Assembly: GCF_000497045.1 (NCBI RefSeq)
Contig: NW_015961954.1
Location: 62,001-126,000, forward strand
Source: Kalmanozyma brasiliensis GHG001
Taxonomy: Eukaryota > Basidiomycota > Ustilaginomycetes > Ustilaginales
Direction of reading: 5' to 3'
Length of the DNA: 64,000 nt
The notes under the pieces: model-generated
What the model saw: the letters and a program-made list of their open reading frames with translations, nothing else
Databases searched by the model: none
What the model was told of the DNA's origin: nothing
Part shown: positions 49,894 through 58,762 of the stretch, piece after piece
How the letters are laid out: every line of letters starts with the position of its first letter
Position numbering within the stretch: the stretch's first letter is position 1
Position numbers and translations under genes: made by a program

Positions 49894-49981
49894 AGTCTCA
49901 CTCACACACACACTTGACAGAAGGGCATAGAGGCAATCTACATTCCAAACCGAAAAAAGTACATGACAAACGAAGCGAGGA

Positions 49982-51478
49982 TCAGAGCTTGTTAGCAGGC
50001 TCGTTAGGCATGCCGACGGCGGTGCTGAGTTTCTCGTAGATCTGGTGACCGTGGCTGATGGGGGTAAAGTTGACGTGAGTACCGAGCGCCCTTGCATCGA
50101 CCATCTCGGGAACGACATCCTTGAGCGTCGGTGCTCCGAGCAGACGCATGTTCATCTCCATCTCGGCCTTCAACAGCTGCAGAGCGTGGACGACACCATC
50201 GGAGCCGTACGCCGAGTAGGCGTAGAGGAAGGGTCGACCGATGCCGACGGCGGTAGCTCCCATAGCGACGGCCTTGAGGACGTCGCTGGCACGACGAATA
50301 CCGCCGTCGACAAAGATCTGGAACATGGGGTTGGGGAAGAGGTTGCGCGCCTTCAACGCCTCGACCACCTCGCCGAGGACTTCGATTCCGGAACGGGCAA
50401 AGTCGAGCTGACGACCGCCGTGGTTGGAAAGCACCACACCGGCCAGACCCATCTCCGCGGCGCGCACGGCGTCCTCCCACGTCTGCACACCCTTCAATAC
50501 AATGGGCATGCGGGTGACCGAACGCAACCAGGTAAGGTCGTCCCAACTGAGGCTTGGGTCGATGAAGGAGGAAATGGCGCGAGCAGCACCTTGGGATCGA
50601 TCCACCGTGTCCTTGTTCTGATTCTGCTCGTTGGATCCAACATCGTCGAACTTCATACGCATGTCCTTCTCCCTCCTGCCCAGCTGGGGCGCGTCGACGG
50701 TGACGAACAACCCCTTCACGCCGGCCGCTTCGGCCTTCTGGATGATGCGCTCGGTGATCTTGCGGTTCGAGTTGACGTAGAGCTGCATGAACTGGACTTG
50801 GTTCTCGTCGACTCGGGCACCGACGATCTCGTCGAAGCTGCAAGAAGCGAGGGTGGGGATCATTTGGATGATGCCCTCTTTGCCAGCGGCGACGGTGAGG
50901 TTCTTCTCGCCCTCCGGGTGACCGAGCTTGCCGAGCGCGGTGGCGGTGATGTAGACGGGAAGGGTGGATTTTTGACCCAGGAGAGAGGTCGAGTAGTCGA
51001 CCTTGCTGACATCGCGCAAGATGCGCGGGCGGAACCAGATTCGACCGAACGCCGAAGTGTTCTCTCGCATGGTGACCTCGTCATCGGCACCCGACGAGTA
51101 GTACGCCCACGCAGTCGGCTTGAGCACCTTCTTGGCGATCACCTCGAAATCGTACAGGTTGAGGCACTGCGAGAGAGGGGGGATGGCATCCTCGTCGAGC
51201 TTGGCCGCGGGCTTCTTCTCGGTCTTGACCTCCTCCTTGATCGTCGAGGGGTCGACGGGACCGAGGCACTTTTCTTTGGGCAGGTTCTCCTCGAGAGTGC
51301 CAGGAGGGTGGATAGGGTCGTACTCCTCGGTGGCGTCCTTGCCGGCATACTTGAGGATGATGCCCGCTCCACCCGGGTGGTCGGGGAGGAACTCGGTGAC
51401 GTCGTAGGCGTTGCCGTGCACGATGACCCAGCACGAGTCCTTGTTGTTGTGCTTCTGAACTTCGTCGAACTTGAGCAT
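49982..51478 (-). CDS. cyb2: Flavocytochrome b2-type L-lactate dehydrogenase (cytochrome)
   Basis: Oxidises L-lactate (or another L-2-hydroxy acid) using FMN, with electrons passing to heme b and cytochrome c. The 498-residue protein has an N-terminal cytochrome b5 domain with heme ligands in HPGG and in EYDPIHPPG, then the FMN alpha/beta barrel: WAYYSSGADDE, QLYVNSNRKI, VTVDAPQLGRREKDMR, IVLKGVQTWEDAV, and the catalytic SNHGGRQLD followed by FVDGGIRRASDV and GIGRPFLYAY. Yeast Cyb2 (591 residues) has an intermembrane-space presequence; none is present from ATG 51478. An ATG at 51730 in the same frame would add 84 residues, but a TATATA box lies between the two ATGs, favouring the short form. 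The C-terminus NKL is PTS1-like. Confidence 0.9.
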   Translation of the reverse strand: MLKFDEVQKHNNKDSCWVIVHGNAYDVTEFLPDHPGGAGIILKYAGKDATEEYDPIHPPGTLEENLPKEKCLGPVDPSTIKEEVKTEKKPAAKLDEDAIPPLSQCLNLYDFEVIAKKVLKPTAWAYYSSGADDEVTMRENTSAFGRIWFRPRILRDVSKVDYSTSLLGQKSTLPVYITATALGKLGHPEGEKNLTVAAGKEGIIQMIPTLASCSFDEIVGARVDENQVQFMQLYVNSNRKITERIIQKAEAAGVKGLFVTVDAPQLGRREKDMRMKFDDVGSNEQNQNKDTVDRSQGAARAISSFIDPSLSWDDLTWLRSVTRMPIVLKGVQTWEDAVRAAEMGLAGVVLSNHGGRQLDFARSGIEVLGEVVEALKARNLFPNPMFQIFVDGGIRRASDVLKAVAMGATAVGIGRPFLYAYSAYGSDGVVHALQLLKAEMEMNMRLLGAPTLKDVVPEMVDARALGTHVNFTPISHGHQIYEKLSTAVGMPNEPANKL

Positions 51479-51546
51479 GTTGGCGATGGTGTAGGGGGTC
51501 AAAGGATGTGGTGTGAAAGGAGGCGGGAGAGAGCAGGGCAGTCGTG

Positions 51547-51552
51547 TATATA
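51547..51552 (-). promoter_or_regulatory. TATA box of cyb2
   Basis: TATATA lies 69-74 bases upstream of the ATG at 51478 and downstream of the alternative ATG at 51730, so transcription from it yields the short protein. Confidence 0.5.
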
Positions 51553-52235
51553 CTTGGGCGAGCTGATAGTGTGGCCCGGAAATCGAGGAGAGGTGCGGGG
51601 ATGATGGATGACACGCACCGATCTGGGGTAACCCGACCAAAAATTCAGAGACCGAGAAGAGCAGCAGCAGCCAATCCCATTTCGATGCTTTCTCATACAT
51701 CACAGCGCAAATACGGCGCACGGCTTCCATGTTGCTGCCTGTCCTTCGTCCTTCCCGCCTCCCTCAACTCATTCTGCATCTTGACATTCTCATGCTAGCT
51801 TGCGCAGTCATCAGAATGTCTCAGCAAGCATCTGAACGACAAACACGATCCATGTCGTGAAGCGTTGGCATGAACAGGGCAGATCTGTGCATACAACGTC
51901 GAACAATGAAACGCACCGGACAAGCGCGGACGGACGACGTAGCTGCACGAGAGTTTCTTCCGCTTGGCCCCATGCTTGGCGGCAAGCCGGTGAGCGTAGC
52001 AGTGGCAAAGGGTCTACCAAACGGCGACTCGCTGAGGGAGACAGCGTCTCAGCTCGAATTTTGTCGTCTGCGGGGAATCGGCAATCTAAACCGACACGGC
52101 CGCTGACGGAGACGGAACATTCGGGCGGACGCACCAGTGGCACTGAAATACGCAACGCGCTCTAACAGCTTGAAATGCAAACCATATCATGGCCAGAGAT
52201 CATATGTGCAACATTAAGCGAGATCAAACATGATC

Positions 52236-52346
52236 GCTTCGTTAGCGTAGTTGGATTATCGCATCCGTCTAATACACGGTGCCTCAGATACATCTGAGTT
52301 TCATATTAACAACGGAAGGTCACTGGTTCGAGCCCAGTACGGAGCA
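52236..52346 (+). tRNA. tRNA-Ile, anticodon AAU, with 36-base intron
   Basis: Read by eye, the cloverleaf is complete. The acceptor stem GCTTCGT pairs with ACGGAGC (one G-U), followed by discriminator A at 52346. The D stem is GCG/CGC. The anticodon stem TCCGT (52264-52268) pairs with ACGGA (52312-52316). The loop is CTAATA plus A, giving anticodon AAU (isoleucine, ATT codons). The T arm ACTGG-TTCGAGC-CCAGT is perfect and supplies the B box. An intron occupies 52275-52310, starting at the canonical position one base 3' of the anticodon. A T-rich pol III terminator follows at 52347-52355. CCA is not encoded, as usual for eukaryotes. Confidence 0.93.
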
Positions 52347-52355
52347 TTTCTTTTT
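52347..52355 (+). terminator. Pol III terminator of tRNA-Ile
   Basis: TTTCTTTTT directly follows the discriminator base; the T5 run is a standard RNA polymerase III stop. Confidence 0.75.
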
Positions 52356-53246
52356 GCTCTCAATGGACCCTGGCGCGCGCGCGTGCGGGTGAACGAGTCA
52401 GGCGACGGGTGTCAAGGCCAGCTGGCTCGCTTACTCTATTGATGCACGAAATGGTGCAAGATAAGGGGACAGCGCATTGCCGCCCACCTCTTATCATTTT
52501 GTCGAGACCGCTTTGACCGAGCGAGCACCGCACAACGCTGCTTCATTGTCCCACGGGATCGAGCGCCGGGCTCCTATCGAGCTTCATCGTCACGGAAGGA
52601 GCGACTGGAGACGGCATCGGATGGCGCAAGAGACGGGATGAAGTCGGTTGAAGTGACCGAGGCGTGCTGACCTGAGCGGGTCCCGACGGCATCTCATCGC
52701 TTTTTGCCTTTGGGTTGGAGGAAGCTAATCTCGCATATCGCACAACCGAAGCTCGACAAAGTTGACCGACTCGACGCCATCTGCCTTGCCCCACAGTTTC
52801 AAATCGATGCCGTCGAGGCTGAGCACAAGTAAGCTCCGGGACTCAAGCTTGATCTACTTCTCATCTAGACTACCAACGATGACTGAAGCAATGTACCCGA
52901 ACGCAGAGGAAGAAGAGCGGGCGAGTATACGGGCAATGGCAGGCGAGCTCGACATGGAAAGATGGCGATGCGTGATTGACCTTGGGTGATGAAAGAAAGA
53001 GAGCCGCGTTGTCAGCCAGCCATTCAGCCAGACAAAGGGCGAGGCTGCTGATCAGCAGGAGCCGCAAACAGGCCGACCCTTTTTTTGGTAATGCGGGTCT
53101 GACGCGCAGAGACCCTTGATTGCGATTGTGCCACTTTGAATAGGATATGAGAGGGGCACATGAGCAGTGTCTCTATCTGGCTGTCGATCCCAAAAGTCAC
53201 TCAAGCTGTCACTCTGCTGCAGGTGAGCTTGGTCGTGCATGCTTGC

Positions 53247-53248
<2 letters not shown>

Positions 53249-53279
<31 letters not shown>
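53249..53279 (+). repeat. (CT)15 microsatellite
   Basis: An uninterrupted CT dinucleotide run of 31 bases lies about 245 bases upstream of the next start codon, within a pyrimidine-rich leader or promoter. Such tracts are common in fungal promoters and are length-variable. Confidence 0.9.
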
Positions 53280-53281
<2 letters not shown>

Positions 53282-53521
53282 GCTCACACTCTGGCTCAGT
53301 CGTATCTCTCTTCCCATTCCATCTCAACCTAGCTTCCTCTCTCTCCTCATCGCCCATCGTCATCCCCCTCAAGCAGTGTCGGGCGCGGTTCTTTTCTTTC
53401 ACGCATCTATAAGCGGCACCGGCTGTTGCTTCCACTTCCCGCATCCATCTGGATCATCTCTAAGCCTCGGTCTCGGTCCCCGCAGTAGATACCTTGGTCC
53501 TGTCTAGCATCTGATTCCATC

Positions 53522-55510
53522 ATGGCCTTCGTACATCATCAGCCGCGGCAGCAGCGTCGCGATCGCCAGGACCATGCCGTCGACTCTCCATCCGCCGCAT
53601 ACTCTACGCCGCAGCATCGACACGAAAGAGATGTCCCTCAAGACTGGAGCATCGTCTTTCCGGGGCGGTCCCGCGAGACGCCCGCATCACCCACGATCCA
53701 GCTAGCTTCTCCTTCCCGTCCATCACGCTCGCTCGACACGCCTTCCTCCGATCACACCGACGACACCGATCCACTCGCACTCACCTTGCCACCGCTCCAC
53801 GACGGCACAGGTCGATTTCTTGCTTCTCCACTTAGTCCTGCTTCTACAGACGCTGCTTCGATTGATGCAGCACTCCAATACAGCGGTGCTGAAGATGACC
53901 GCCATTCCGAAGCTCGCCACTCTGAGGACGTCTTTCCCGAATCCGTCTTCAGTGGTACTGACTCGCAGCTCGATGCAGACGAAGAGCTTGGCTTTGGCTC
54001 CGGCTCCGATTTCGACTTTGAAAGCGATGCTGTAGCTTCGCATGCCAGTCGCAGCTCGGTGCGTCGCGGCAAGCGTCGCACAGCATCCCGAAGGAGGCCA
54101 TCCAAGCTCAGCCATGTCAGCATCGGAAGCGATGAGGAGGGCGAAGAAGCTGCGTCACAATCGCAGAGCCAGATGCTCGGCAGCAAGGCATGGTCTCTGC
54201 TTGGACGAAGCAACGCGCTCGAGCGTGTCGATGAAAGCCCTTCAGCTTCGACTCAGCTCTACTCCAGTGCTCGTTCGAGTCGTCAGATGGGTCGCTCCCG
54301 ACGCACCGCCCACGATCTGCCTGTCGTGCTCACCAGCGGGTCGGAGCGCGAGGACGACGATGGTCAGGACCTCGATCATTCGCGAGCCACGGCACGCCAC
54401 GCTGCTGAGGCCACTTACGATGCCGATTTGGCCGTCAGCAACCTCGCTCAGAGTGCTGGTCTCTCGCATCTCGACCATAGCGATCTTCTGCGAAGACCTA
54501 AGCGCAGGCATCGACGATCCGCTGCTGGTCGTTCGAGCAAGCGTAGCAACACCTCGCAGTCGCTGCTCAGCATCGATTACGAGTCTCGTCTGCTCAATGC
54601 TCAGCAGCACGCTCACAGTCGTCGACATGGCGACGGCGCAGAGACGCCGAGATCAGCAACGCAGGCATCAAGGATGGCTCAGGAGCATCCCTCCAAGACC
54701 TCACGCATGATCGGCACCATCCTGCGCAAGGTGTTCGATCTGGAACCGGAGGTGCTTGATGCGTTCCTGCAAGAGGATGTTGGACGACAACGTAATCAGA
54801 CTCGGGCGGCCACTGGCCCTGGATTCGCCTTTGAGGCGGCAGAAGCGCCGTTGGCCTGCGCTCCGCTCTGCGACTCAACGACCTCGCCAGCTGCAAGTGG
54901 AATGATGCTAGACGGTCGAAGCGAGCACGAGCGCTGGCAAGCGTCATCTGACGGCGAGACCGAAGTCGAGGGTCAGCTACCCATCATCGACCCTGCCACA
55001 TCCCCGCTGTTCTCCAACGCAAAGACGGTCGACGGCGAAGAGACGGCAGACTCCAGCGGCTGGCGGCTCACCGAAGCGGCGCTGCTGCAGCGTGGTTCCG
55101 TGACAACTCGTCGCGGCAGCGGTTCGCAGTCGCTCATGGAGCCAACGACGATGGAGGCGCTCTCTGCGTTCATGAATACGATCGCCATGCCTGTGCCTAT
55201 GCCGCTGCGTCTGCTCGGTGCGTTGTTCGGCTGGTCCAGCATCTGGTCGACTTCGTCCAAGACACACCCACGGGAGCAGTCCGAGCAGCACGACTCGAAA
55301 GCAGCAGAAGAACAGGCGGCAAGGGATTCCGAGGAGGAGCGCAAGTACAGGTACGAGCGTCTGCTCAGTGCGCAGCAGGCCAAGGCGTGGAGTCGGAGGT
55401 ATAGGGGGATCTTGTTTGCCAATGTGGACGATGAGGAGCCCAGTCCGGACGTGCCGGAGCTGTGGAGGGGCGAAGAGCATCCTGCCATTGCTGGACATCA
55501 GGATGAGTAG
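53522..55510 (+). CDS. Uncharacterised protein with candidate LIR motif and C-terminal hydrophobic patch
   Basis: A 662-residue intronless gene; I recognise no named domain. Near the N-terminus is DWSIVFPG (Trp42), which fits the LIR/AIM consensus (W-x-x-I/L/V after an acidic residue) used by Atg8-binding proteins. The middle is Ser/Arg/Asp-rich and probably disordered. A conserved-looking helix, RMIGTILRKVFDLEPEVLD, covers about 395-415. At 551-575 is a hydrophobic, proline-containing stretch (PVPMPLRLLGALFGW), possibly a membrane-inserted or amphipathic element. The protein ends with a charged helix and a short acidic tail. Start at ATG 53522. The combination resembles membrane-anchored autophagy receptors, but that is inference. 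Codon choice matches its neighbours. Confidence 0.72.
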   Translation: MAFVHHQPRQQRRDRQDHAVDSPSAAYSTPQHRHERDVPQDWSIVFPGRSRETPASPTIQLASPSRPSRSLDTPSSDHTDDTDPLALTLPPLHDGTGRFLASPLSPASTDAASIDAALQYSGAEDDRHSEARHSEDVFPESVFSGTDSQLDADEELGFGSGSDFDFESDAVASHASRSSVRRGKRRTASRRRPSKLSHVSIGSDEEGEEAASQSQSQMLGSKAWSLLGRSNALERVDESPSASTQLYSSARSSRQMGRSRRTAHDLPVVLTSGSEREDDDGQDLDHSRATARHAAEATYDADLAVSNLAQSAGLSHLDHSDLLRRPKRRHRRSAAGRSSKRSNTSQSLLSIDYESRLLNAQQHAHSRRHGDGAETPRSATQASRMAQEHPSKTSRMIGTILRKVFDLEPEVLDAFLQEDVGRQRNQTRAATGPGFAFEAAEAPLACAPLCDSTTSPAASGMMLDGRSEHERWQASSDGETEVEGQLPIIDPATSPLFSNAKTVDGEETADSSGWRLTEAALLQRGSVTTRRGSGSQSLMEPTTMEALSAFMNTIAMPVPMPLRLLGALFGWSSIWSTSSKTHPREQSEQHDSKAAEEQAARDSEEERKYRYERLLSAQQAKAWSRRYRGILFANVDDEEPSPDVPELWRGEEHPAIAGHQDE

Positions 55511-55897
55511 CTGGCGAGCATTGCATTTCGTCTGTATCGCATCACGACATCTGTCCCCACTCAACGGCACAAATACGAGCGTCGATCATGATACCAATTC
55601 CGACTGCCAATTGCTTCGGTGTGAGAGACGCTTCCACGGTGACGAAAGGCTGAATTTGGTAAGCGTTGCGGAGGCATCGATCCGATGCAGCTTCATTTTC
55701 ACGCTGCAGATACTGAAATGAAATGGCAAATGTCAAGTTGAGCAAAGCAGTTGCCGATCCGGATGGCTGTTCCTTCTCGCACGTGCCTTTAGGGCAAAGA
55801 GTCAGGGTCCTTTCTTCTCGTCCTCCTCGCTTCACACACCATCTCGTCTCTACCTGTCCCTTCTCCCAACCGCGATAAGCAGTAGCGTGCAACAACG
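55511..55897. other. Intergenic region between same-strand genes
   Basis: This 387-base gap contains the 3' flank of the previous gene and the promoter of the flavoprotein gene. No motif was recognised. Confidence 0.35.
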
Positions 55898-57607
55898 ATG
55901 AAGGTCGCTGTGGTAGGAGCCGGCGTCTCGGGTCTGTCCTCGGTGTGGGCTCTCAACGAGTACTCCTCGCACGAAGTCCACCTCTTCGAACCCCTCCCCT
56001 GGATCGGCGGCCACGCCAACACGGTGACCTTCACCTCTCCCACCGCTGCCTCCGCATCCTCTGCGGAAAAGACACCGGTCGATACGGGTTTCATCGTCTT
56101 CAACCGCGTCACATACCCCAACTTCCTTCGCTTCCTCCAACTCACCGGCGTGCCCATCCTCGACAGCGACATGTCGTTCTCCGTGACCCGTTTCATCTCC
56201 TCCCTCGGCGGCTACGGTGCCTTTGAATGGGCCGGTGGTAGTCCTGCCGCACTCTTCTGCCAGTCCTCCAACTTGTTCAACCCCTCGCACTGGCGCATGG
56301 TGTGGGACATCATCCGGTTCAACCAGCAATCCGTCGACTACCTCCGCCTGTGCAAAGCCAATCCGGTCGAAGGCGCCGAAATCAGCATTGGTCAATGGCT
56401 CGATGAGCGATCCTACAGCGAAGGATTCCGTAAGAACTACCTCATCCCTATGACGGCGAGCATCTGGTCCACAGCCCCCGAAACGGCCCTCTCCTCCTTT
56501 CCGGCAGTAACACTGCTTCGATTCATGCACAACCACCACCTGCTCCAGATCCTCGACCGTCCACAGTGGTTGACGATCAAGAACGGCTCGCGCGGCTACG
56601 TCGATCGTATCCTCTCAAAACTCCCCTCTGAACGTATTCACCAGGGTAACGAGGCCGGCGAAGTGGTGGCGGCATGGATCGACGCTCGCAACGCCAAATG
56701 GACGCTCAAAACCGCTGATGGTACAAAACACACTGGATGGGATCGCGTCGTATTCGCCTCGCACGCGGATCAAACCCTGAAGATGCTCGCCGCCGGCGAG
56801 GCGGAGGGTCTCACCGTCGGTCGAGAGGTTCTAGAGACGCTCTCTCGATTCCACTTTAGCGAGAACGTGGCGGTTTTGCACGCGGATACGCGCTTGATGC
56901 CGGTGAGACGCGCCGCGTGGTCCGCGTGGAACTTCCTCGCCGAGACCGTCCCCGCGTCCACCGCCACCGGGGAAAGCAATGGCAAGCAGGTAGCGAACAA
57001 GTCCGGGGACGACGTGGATCGTGTCTCCCTGACGTACTGGATGAACCTCCTCCAGTCTCTGCCGGAAGAAAAGTTCGGACCGGTTCTGGTGACGTTGAAT
57101 CCAACGAGCGATCCCGAGTCGCCTTACACGCCTAGGCCGGAGCTCGTGCTCAAGCGCCAGGCGTATACGCATCCGTTGTATACGCCAGATTCCGTGTTGG
57201 CCCAGCAGCAGTTGCGCACGCTGCAGGGGACGAGGGGCGCGTACTTTGCGGGAGCCTGGACGAACTACGGGTTCCACGAGGATGGGTTTGCGTCCGGTCT
57301 GCGGGCGGCCGAGGCGATCGACGGCGTGTATCTGCCATCCGAGGTCAAGGACGCGGAGCGACACGTGCCGCTGGTCAAGCAGACGGCGTTCAGGGTGGTG
57401 GAGCGGCTGGATGGCGTCGGACGCGGGAGACTGGTGGGTACGGTGGTAGGGATGTGGTTGGTGGTGGCGGTGCACCTGTTGGCGGTGCTCGAGGTGGCGC
57501 TGGCGGTAGGAGGCGGGAAAAAGGAGTGGTGGGAGGGCGTGGGTAGGGTCAAAGGGTATGTCGGCGAGTCGGCGAAGAGGCAACCCAGGAGGATCAAGTC
57601 GACTTGA
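55898..57607 (+). CDS. COG2907-type FAD/NAD(P)-binding amine oxidase-like protein
   Basis: The 569-residue protein starts with a dinucleotide-binding motif, VAVVGAGVSGLSSVWAL, followed by HLFEPLPWIGGHANTV, the amine-oxidase/phytoene-desaturase-type FAD fold. It continues with DTGFIVFNRVTYPNFLRFL, a DSDMSFSV stretch, IPMTASIWSTAPE and a C-terminal AGAWTNYGFHEDGFASGLRAAEAI FAD-contact motif, all characteristic of the COG2907 group. Bacterial members often sit beside cyclopropane-fatty-acid synthase genes; no such gene is visible here. After residue 500 is a hydrophobic stretch (VVGMWLVVAVHLLAVLEVAL), a probable C-terminal membrane anchor. The reaction is unknown, probably oxidation or desaturation of a lipid. 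ATG 55898 starts directly at the FAD fold. It is convergent with the GH26-like gene, 75 bases between stops. Confidence 0.82.
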   Translation: MKVAVVGAGVSGLSSVWALNEYSSHEVHLFEPLPWIGGHANTVTFTSPTAASASSAEKTPVDTGFIVFNRVTYPNFLRFLQLTGVPILDSDMSFSVTRFISSLGGYGAFEWAGGSPAALFCQSSNLFNPSHWRMVWDIIRFNQQSVDYLRLCKANPVEGAEISIGQWLDERSYSEGFRKNYLIPMTASIWSTAPETALSSFPAVTLLRFMHNHHLLQILDRPQWLTIKNGSRGYVDRILSKLPSERIHQGNEAGEVVAAWIDARNAKWTLKTADGTKHTGWDRVVFASHADQTLKMLAAGEAEGLTVGREVLETLSRFHFSENVAVLHADTRLMPVRRAAWSAWNFLAETVPASTATGESNGKQVANKSGDDVDRVSLTYWMNLLQSLPEEKFGPVLVTLNPTSDPESPYTPRPELVLKRQAYTHPLYTPDSVLAQQQLRTLQGTRGAYFAGAWTNYGFHEDGFASGLRAAEAIDGVYLPSEVKDAERHVPLVKQTAFRVVERLDGVGRGRLVGTVVGMWLVVAVHLLAVLEVALAVGGGKKEWWEGVGRVKGYVGESAKRQPRRIKST

Positions 57608-57682
57608 CCGCATGCACGGATTGTCTTCGCACAGCATGGATACAACGGAATAGAATGGATTGTCCAGGTTTCAATGCTCGAT

Positions 57683-58762
57683 TCACTTTGCCAAAAGAGT
57701 CTTGAAAAACCTCTTGGTCTTGCTTCCACCTTGCTCGCCCTCGATCTTCTTCCTCTCCCGCCTCATACTTTGCTCGACCCACTCGACAAACACCCCATTC
57801 ATCTCCGCCTCCTCCCTCTTGATCCAGAGCAAGCGATAGTCTCGATCCTTCTCGTAATTGAACCAGCTCAATCCGATCATCCAGGGCAACCTCTTCCTCG
57901 CCTCCTTTCCCGTCACCACCTCCAACCACCTCATCTTGGCGTCCATCTCGACTTCCTTGGGTGGATCGAACTGCAATCCCGTCTCTCCCAGCACAAACGG
58001 TCGGTCTTTGCTCGCGTATCGGTCGTGCACCCTCTTCATCTTGCGCACAAAGTCGGATGCGTCCAGATTGCCGGCGGCAGGGCAATAGTAATCGATGCCG
58101 ACATAGTCGATATGTTCTAGCGGTGGGAGGAAGGTGTCGTACTCGGCCTCGGCGCCCGAGGAGGTGGAAGCGATGTTGGGGCACCAGAAGAGTTTGATCC
58201 GCTCTCTGTACTGCGGGGCCAGATCCCGGCAGGCGAGAGCGACGGCGGTGAAAGCGGTGCGGTAGTCCCAGCCTCGATCGGCTGTGGTTGGGGGAGGATA
58301 GAGACCGGAGGAGATGTAGTAGTTCATCTCGTGCCCGAAGCGAAGGCGGATCTCTGCGATGGCAAACTCGTCACCCGCACGACTACGCTCCAGCATGGTC
58401 TGCATGACCTGCGCGACCTCTTTCGCTTTGATGTCGTTCTCGGGTGTGTAGCCCGTCCAGCTCTGGAAAGGCATCACCGAGGCCTCGTATACGAAACGCG
58501 TGCGACGATGACACCGCGTGTGCTCCCTAGTGATGTCGTCGACGAGCGGCATCAGCTGGAACCCCGTAAATTCCTCCCCGGGGTACGTCTGCGCATACCA
58601 TCCGACGACGGCGATCGTTGGCACAGGCATCGTATGATGACCAGCCGGCCAGGAGAGCGCAAGCGCATTGTTGAGGTCCGAGAGGTACGACGTTGTGCCG
58701 CCAGCATCGCCTTCGTCCGGGTAGAAGCCGAGGGTCACGCCGTTCACTGCGAGGGTGGTCAT
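57683..58762 (-). CDS. GH26-like glycoside hydrolase (TIM barrel), no signal peptide
   Basis: A 359-residue TIM-barrel protein related to glycoside hydrolase family 26 (beta-mannanase/xylanase clan A). The candidate acid/base is Glu145 in RFGHEMN, which mirrors the GH26 HEMN motif. The candidate nucleophile is Glu260 in LGETG; the 115-residue spacing is normal for beta-strands 4 and 7. Also present are IDYVGIDYYCP and a late IGLSWFNYEKDRDYR. There is no secretion signal, so the enzyme would be cytosolic unless exported otherwise. An upstream in-frame ATG at 58894 would add 44 residues without creating a signal peptide; I prefer 58762. The C-terminus is Lys/Arg-rich. Substrate unknown. It is divergent from rrs1. 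Confidence 0.75.
   Translation of the reverse strand: MTTLAVNGVTLGFYPDEGDAGGTTSYLSDLNNALALSWPAGHHTMPVPTIAVVGWYAQTYPGEEFTGFQLMPLVDDITREHTRCHRRTRFVYEASVMPFQSWTGYTPENDIKAKEVAQVMQTMLERSRAGDEFAIAEIRLRFGHEMNYYISSGLYPPPTTADRGWDYRTAFTAVALACRDLAPQYRERIKLFWCPNIASTSSGAEAEYDTFLPPLEHIDYVGIDYYCPAAGNLDASDFVRKMKRVHDRYASKDRPFVLGETGLQFDPPKEVEMDAKMRWLEVVTGKEARKRLPWMIGLSWFNYEKDRDYRLLWIKREEAEMNGVFVEWVEQSMRRERKKIEGEQGGSKTKRFFKTLLAK

Larger units (their letters stand above)
51479..53521. other. Divergent 2-kb region around a tRNA gene
   Basis: The region between the cyb2 start and the next plus-strand gene holds the cyb2 promoter, the tRNA-Ile gene (listed separately), a 15-base alternating GC run at 52373-52387 just downstream of the tRNA, and a (CT)15 tract. 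Apart from the upstream in-frame extension of cyb2, no protein-coding frame with recognisable features was found. Confidence 0.5.
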
